This document shows, piece after piece, positions 59,401 to 64,000 of a stretch of 64,000 nt of DNA. Source of the DNA: Pardosa pseudoannulata. Its lineage: Eukaryota > Arthropoda > Arachnida > Araneae > Lycosidae. Position numbers and translations under genes: made by a program. The notes under the pieces were generated by a model. It worked only from the letters and a program-made list of their open reading frames with translations, was not told the DNA's origin and did no database searches. How positions within the stretch are numbered: the first letter of the stretch is position 1; each line of letters begins with the position of its first letter. The DNA is taken from NCBI GenBank assembly GCA_032207245.1, contig CM063504.1, forward strand, positions 19,691,907 to 19,755,906, given 5' to 3'.

Positions 59401-62003
59401 ACAATAAGATATTTAAGCGTATTTAACGAGGTTTTTTTATTTTCAAAATATTGGGCAAAACATCTCAATGCACGTTATACAAAGGATTTTTTTTTAAAGC
59501 AAGATGTTTGAACAAGACTAAACAACATTAATCAGCTGCCAAGCTATTCTTCAGTCCGCTTTACTTTTTAATATAAAGTAGATACATAAGGCATCCGTTA
59601 TTAACAGGTTTTTTAATTTCTTCTAGTATTTATCCCTATTATAACAATCGTGTTACAAAGAAATGACTGCAGTAACCCCGACCTATAATAAACCAGTGTA
59701 TATGTTAAGTGTGGTTACTCTCTACTATTTTGCTACTTCAGGGTTAATGAGACCAAAGCCTACAGTTTAGAGCCAATTCTGAGCGACTACGAACTTTCAT
59801 GCCCGCATGTTGGATTCAAAACCACAGATTCAGTACAAAAAAGCAGCGCCTTACCATTCGGCCATCGTTCGGCAATCCATTGTGCAAAGTGCAATTACTG
59901 TTGTTTTTTAAATTGATTCCATTAATCATAACAAGACTCCCAATGTAATGGAAGTATAGCAGATCTTTTTTTGTACAATCCTATGTTATAACACCTTCCG
60001 AATCGTGTTTATCAAGCTGAAGGCCCTTATGAGTATTATAGAATAATTATACAATTTTAATTCCGGAAATAAATAGTCTGGTACATTTATACTTGTAAAA
60101 CTATTATTAAATAAATTAAAGTAAATGCTAAAAAATAGAAATAGTTTTCTATACTACATACTCAACTCTTTCTTTTTTTAATTTTAATGTTAGATGAACT
60201 TCGTGGTTACTAAAATTAAATATGTTTTAAAGTTAAAAATGTTTCAAAGTTAAAATAAATATATTCTGGAAGTCTTCAATTATATCCAACTAAAATTTAA
60301 GAAAACTTTTAATTTTATGAGTTAATTCGTTGCATAAGCTCTAAAAATTGAACAGATGGTTACATTTAATTATTCATATAAAATCATTGAATGCATCCTT
60401 GGGGAGGAGTAGATTGGAGATTTTAAAGATTTAATCAAATGGCCACAAAAATGCTGACAATTATTTGTTTTTGTATATAATTTTTAGCCGTAATTACATT
60501 ATTAAATATCCTAAAAATATCAATTAAAATGTATAGATTTTGCTAATGAGAACATTTTGGAACAATTACCAAGAAACAGGCCAACTGGATGGGGTAATCT
60601 GAGAGTTGGTTTCACGTAATTAAGAATTGCAGCATTCTTTGGTACCGATAAAAGGATTTTGTCTGCCTGAATTTGTTCTTTAGATTTAAAATTTGTTGAT
60701 AGAACATTGATTACAAAAATAAAAATCTTCCATAGAAGAACCAATTTAAAATTAATGTGAGTTATATAGTTGAATAATGAGATAATACGAAATATTTCAA
60801 TAATTCGCAGGATAAAGTTACATATAAGGTTAGGGATTTTATCACCCCACCCGCGAAAAATGTTACCCTGAAAAATTACATAAATCCACTTTCCAAATAT
60901 TCTACGCTGCAGCATAATGTACGCTAGGCACTACACTATAGCAGTGAGCTCTCTTTCGGTACTGATATGTGAGGGTTCCAATCCCGCTGTTTACACGGAT
61001 ATTCAAAAATAAAAAAAATGCTGCAGCAATGCAAGAATAAATATTCTAAATTCGCATGTATTGAGATGAAACAGAAATTTCGTAAAGAAATATTTTTATA
61101 TTAAGCTTTAATTTCGAAAATTCATACATTATATATATATATATATATATATAATTTGGTGCAAAATTCGATACCAAATATAGTAATACAAATTTATGTC
61201 TAACAAAAACAAACAGCCCAAAGTCGAATTAAAAATGTTTAATTTTCAACTAATTAAAAAAAAAGTTGTAGAAACTTAAAATAACAATTTTTTACTTTAT
61301 AAAAAGGAAAGAAAATTAGAATTTTATACATTAATATGAGTATTTTATATGTGCCTCATCAGAATTATCTGCCAAATTTTTAAAAATTATTGTTAATTTT
61401 ATGTACACATAAAGCTGGTCAAGTCTCGAAGATCATCCCTTAAGAAATAATGGATTACAAAAGTACAGATAAAAATATTCTTTGAGAGACTTATTTATAT
61501 TTTTTTTACGAAACGTTAGCCAAGACATATAAGTGGCACAATTAGAGATACAGTTAAAGCGAACGAAATAGAGATATACAAAGCAGTGAAAAGCTTTCAC
61601 CGTCTTTATGCTTCAGGCAGAAGGGGAGCTTCCCTCAATAAATGTCAGTCAAATAGGATTTAGGAGAACAAAAGACGACCGGACCCTCCTACCGTGAAAG
61701 TCCAAGGGGGAATGAAGTGGCAAGATTGTACGTTATATCCACTTTAGGAGCGGTTTTGAGGTTGAAAATTGTACGTGACAACCGCTTTCGAGACATCATT
61801 GATGTGGCAGAATTGTACGTGACAACCGCTTAGAAGGTTAAAATGTAAGAAATTTTGATTACTTACAATGTAACACCAGATGACCAAATATCTACTTTAA
61901 AACCAGAGAAGCTCTCCAGACCAATAGCTATTTCTGGTGGCTGAAAAGCTGGCGATCCTTGGCTAGTATAACAGATGTCATCTTTAGCAAAGCGATCCAA
62001 AGC
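50380..62003 (-). CDS. STK11: Serine/threonine kinase LKB1 (STK11), 3' part: last five coding exons
   Basis: Reading on the - strand, exons at 62003-61867, 52847-52720, 52571-52514, 51522-51350 and 50507-50380 splice (GT-AG) into 207 codons plus TGA. They cover the C-terminal half of the kinase domain and the tail. LKB1 is the master kinase that, with STRAD and MO25, phosphorylates AMPK and related kinases. Visible are the activation segment ending [22 protein letters not shown] (subdomain IX), [24 protein letters not shown] with the conserved Arg of subdomain XI, then [12 protein letters not shown]. The last matches the segment around human Thr336. The protein ends in CKQS, a CAAX-type prenylation box like human CKQQ. 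The first three exons here are 137, 128 and 58 nt, the same as recalled for human exons 5-7. The 5' half of the gene is beyond the window. Confidence 0.95.
51350..51522 (-). CDS. STK11: STK11 exon (human exon 8 equivalent)
   Basis: 173 nt, [20 protein letters not shown] to FITEHDLQ. Contains [12 protein letters not shown], matching the conserved region around human Thr336, followed by an acidic stretch DDDDS. Slightly shorter than the 188 nt recalled for the human exon. Confidence 0.93.
51925..52075 (-). repeat. Second dispersed repeat family (SINE-like), copy 2
   Basis: Matches 37655-37833: GTATTGTTTC, GACATTGCGACCA, TATTTCGCATACCCTCA. Lies in the STK11 intron between 51522 and 52514. Confidence 0.4.
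52514..52571 (-). CDS. STK11: STK11 exon (human exon 7 equivalent)
   Basis: 58 nt, [19 protein letters not shown]. Ends the kinase domain. Donor GTAAGT. Confidence 0.95.
52720..52847 (-). CDS. STK11: STK11 exon (human exon 6 equivalent)
   Basis: 128 nt, [20 protein letters not shown] to DPLLQDLLL. Acceptor TTTTACAG, donor GTATGT on the - strand. Separated from the preceding exon by a 9.0-kb intron. Confidence 0.95.
53989..54070. repeat. Perfect 41-bp tandem duplication
   Basis: Units 53989-54029 and 54030-54070 are identical, each starting CCAGACACAGTACACAAATG. They sit at the left edge of a GC-richer island. Confidence 0.95.
54071..54369. other. GC-richer island in the STK11 intron, unidentified
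   Basis: About 300 bp much richer in GC than its surroundings, with a 105-codon - strand frame spanning 54025-54342. CCTCCGA and TCGGAGG form a small hairpin at its left edge. A 14-bp hairpin follows at 54370-54409. It looks like an inserted sequence such as part of an LTR or retroposon, but no family is recognised. Confidence 0.35.
54370..54409. repeat. Perfect 14-bp hairpin
   Basis: AAAAACTGCTTTTA and its exact inverse around a 12-nt loop. Confidence 0.8.
55676..55740 (+). repeat. SINE head fragment
   Basis: AGGGGTAGGGCGCTGATGTT and a degenerate box B CGGGCTTCAATCATACTGAT. Only the tRNA-like part remains. Confidence 0.5.
56385..56422. repeat. T38 homopolymer
   Basis: Thirty-eight T in a row in the STK11 intron. 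Confidence 0.9.
57677..59217 (+). mobile_element. hAT-like non-autonomous element carrying a SINE, copy B
   Basis: 1541 bp starting CAGGGCCGTAGCCAGAAAG and ending CCTTGCCTACGGCTTTT. It is flanked by GTTGTGGG (57669-57676) and GTTGTGGA (59218-59225), an 8-bp target duplication with one change, as for hAT elements. The start motif is a known hAT type. No transposase frame. Colinear with copy A at 17447. Confidence 0.65.
58106..58278 (+). repeat. tRNA-derived SINE inside the hAT-like element
   Basis: Head GATGGGTAGGGCGCTGTTC, box B AGGTTCAAATCCC, CACTGCTGACATGAATG, GAAGGCAGTAGGTCCTGG, CAAAACAGTAAACTTTAG. It shares the TGTACGTAGCCGTTAGGAAG segment with the SINE in copy A; other SINEs here read TGTTTGGAA at that place. 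Confidence 0.75.
59709..59873 (-). repeat. tRNA-derived SINE copy
   Basis: On the - strand: GCCGAACGATGGCCGAATGG, TAAGGCGCTGC, box B GGTTTTGAATCC, GGCATGAAAG, CTCTAAACTGTAGGC, GTCTCATTAACCC. Nearly full length. Confidence 0.7.
60920..61007 (+). repeat. SINE head fragment
   Basis: CGGTACTGATATGTGAGGGT, TTCCAATCCCGCTGTTTACA, then truncated after ACGGATATTC. Confidence 0.5.
61767..61831. repeat. Two copies of a 21-bp motif 44 bp apart
   Basis: AATTGTACGTGACAACCGCT plus T at 61767-61787 and again at 61811-61831, close to the donor side of an STK11 exon. A partial third, ATTGTACGTTATATCC, is at about 61724. Confidence 0.8.
61867..62003 (-). CDS. STK11: STK11 exon (human exon 5 equivalent)
   Basis: 137 nt, [20 protein letters not shown] to DIWSSGVT plus two bases of Leu. 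Holds the activation and P+1 loops. Acceptor reads ATATTTAG and donor GTAAGT on the - strand. It is the most 5' exon in the window. Confidence 0.95.
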
Positions 62004-62580
62004 CTAAATATGATAAAGCATTTTAATTTTCAATTAAAATAAACAAAAATAGTCCTCATATAATTTGATAATATTCACATTCTGAGAGGGAAATAAAAAT
62101 ATTAAAAATTTCTTTTTTTTTCTGGATACTACAATTTTATTTCTTATTCAAAACAAATAAGCATTTTTAGCTAAATTTAAGCATTATTAGCTAACAGGCA
62201 TATAAATTACTCTATAATCTATTGTTCTCAGATCTATAAATTAGACAAAAATCTTGCTTCCCCCCCTTTTTGTGTGTTTCTTGTCTGTATAATAATGGAG
62301 TTGGTCAGCTTCTAAATAAAATGTCAATTTCAATATGCTATGTGTGTTGTCTTTGTCTCTTTATAGTTTTAACATGATCTAAATATTATGGTGAAATGTA
62401 GTCAAAATTCCAATATTTTATATATACATACATAAACTGGAATTAGTTACAATTAATTTTTCTATACTAAATATAAATTTTTAAATACAACTAAGCCACA
62501 TCTAAAATTGATTTCTAATTATTCTAATTAATAAGGATGATTAATCAGGGTAGGTTGCACCAAAGTCAGGAATTTTAACT

Positions 62581-62690
62581 TTGATTGTTTATATGGATGT
62601 TCAAAGTCATTAAAAATCAGCTTTTAATCAATAGGTCCTGATGTAATTAGATTTAGTATAGCAAAAGTTTATTACAATCCTAACTGACCT
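62581..62690 (+). repeat. SINE fragment
   Basis: TATGGATGTTCAAAGTCATT, CAGCTTTTAATCAATAGGTCC, TAGCAAAAGTTTATTACAATCC. Body only, diverged. Confidence 0.45.
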
Positions 62691-63048
62691 TGGCAGAAAT
62701 AACAGATCAGGTACATAAATTCATTCTTAGTGCTCTTTTTAATGTATGAACACTCATACAAATATGTGTGCATATTTAAGATAGAGTGTGGATAATTATG
62801 CAATAAAAATCTTCATAAACATCTATGGCAAAAATAACAGAATACTGTATATTTCTGAATATAAGCCTATATATATACATAAGCTGAGGGTGCAATTTTC
62901 CTTCAAAAATTTTCCCAAAGTTCAAAATTTGTTTATAAGCCAAAATGAAAAACAATTTCTAGAGAGTTCAAATATGTCATGAAAAAACTGAAGATGTTGC
63001 TAAGCATGTAAAACAGGGGAAATATTTTCCAGTCAAATTGCTTTAGAT

Positions 63049-63282
63049 CAATGCTTCTCAAATATTTTTTGTTATGGCATCCAATTTAAGTACCACGAAG
63101 GTAGAGGATGGTTCCCACATTGAGACAAATACAAGGACATATCTTAGCACATTTCAAAAATGGTGATGATAAACAACAAACATTTTAAATTTTAATTAAC
63201 TTTTTGCTGTTTTTATAAATTTCACAATTTTAAACTAACTTTATCTAGATTACTGCCATGGCACACAGTTTGATAACTGTGG
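63049..63282. mobile_element. hAT-Charlie-like MITE relic
   Basis: 234 bp starting CAATGCTTCTCAAATATTTT and ending CATGGCACACAGTTTGATAA CTGTGG. The ends resemble the CAGTGGTTCTCAAA / GGCACAC ends of Charlie-type hAT elements. Target duplication not clear. Confidence 0.35.
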
Positions 63283-63625
63283 TGCTAGACCATTTGGCCA
63301 ATGATAAACTTCGAAGCAAATGACAAGTTTCAACTCTGGTAACTCTATATAAAGTAAACTTTTTCATACATTTAAGCAATATTAAGCAATATTTAAGCTA
63401 AAAGAAAAAATGCTATATTTGGCAATTTATAGATTATGTAGAATTGTGTTTATTAGAAGATTAGATGATTAGCTACTATTATAGTACTGTTATTTTGGAG
63501 CAATTATAACACAGATAAAAGCTATTTTAAATTTATTTGTTTTTCCCATTTCAAAATTTTTGAAAACTTTATTTGCCTTTTGCTATTTTATATTTTCTTT
63601 TCTGTTCTTTACAGAACTTTTACAG

Positions 63626-63859
<234 letters not shown>

Positions 63860-64000
63860 CTTTTAATAAATTTTTGCTAATTTGCCGACTTTTTTTCATC
63901 AATAGTAAAAAACATTGCCAAAACAATACCTGTATTACATCTGTTCCATGGATCTGTATATAAGTTGACCCCCCCCCCCCCACTTTAGGTTTCAAAAAAG

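Larger units (their letters stand above)
52848..61866. other. 9.0-kb STK11 intron
   Basis: Holds a tandem duplication and GC-richer island at 54 kb, a T38 run at 56385-56422, a hAT-like element at 57.7-59.2 kb and several SINE copies. The remainder is AT-rich with no exon signal I can support. A 131-codon - strand open frame at 60520-60915 has no recognisable motif. Confidence 0.6.

Noticed and set aside
60520..60915. 131-codon - strand open frame in the STK11 intron
   Set aside because: Long for chance, but Ile/Phe/Leu-rich as expected for AT-rich DNA. No motif or splice context is recognised, so it is kept only as a note.

Overview
This is eukaryotic nuclear DNA from an invertebrate animal. 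It is very AT-rich, has GT-AG introns of 0.1 to 9 kb, long (TA)n tracts, many tRNA-derived SINE copies and several families of small DNA transposons. Gene content and repeat style would suit an arthropod such as a chelicerate, but the sequence alone does not fix the taxon.

Two protein-coding genes can be supported, in convergent orientation. On the + strand at 20749-35853 lies a complete 12-exon gene for mitochondrial glycine C-acetyltransferase (2-amino-3-ketobutyrate CoA ligase, GCAT), 420 codons. On the - strand at 50380-62003 are the last five coding exons of the tumour-suppressor kinase LKB1 (STK11), from the activation loop to a C-terminal CAAX-type tail; its 5' exons lie beyond the right edge. 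One acts in threonine/glycine catabolism and the other in AMPK-type energy signalling; nothing in the sequence links them functionally.

Layout: 1-20.6 kb is gene-free and full of decayed transposons: Tc1/mariner relics, a Tigger/pogo deletion derivative, several MITE families, hAT ends, a Helitron-like end, a possible LTR and a nest of hAT-like elements. 20.7-35.9 kb is GCAT, whose introns hold a second Tigger derivative, a non-autonomous hAT-like element, a possible TATT-flanked MITE and two local duplications. One of these copied the 3' part of exon 9 and left a candidate in-frame 51-nt extra exon. 35.9-50.4 kb is a quiet AT-rich convergent intergenic stretch with unusually perfect short hairpins. 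50.4-62.0 kb is STK11, with a 9-kb intron holding a second hAT-like element that carries a SINE at the same internal place as its relative at 17.4-20.3 kb. The window ends in STK11 intron sequence with a 230-bp (TA)n tract.

I found no undescribed multi-gene system. The best leads are the exon 9 duplication, the hAT elements that carry a SINE as cargo, the shared-junction Tigger derivatives and the 31-bp perfect hairpin at 43.5 kb. All alignments were done by eye within this window.
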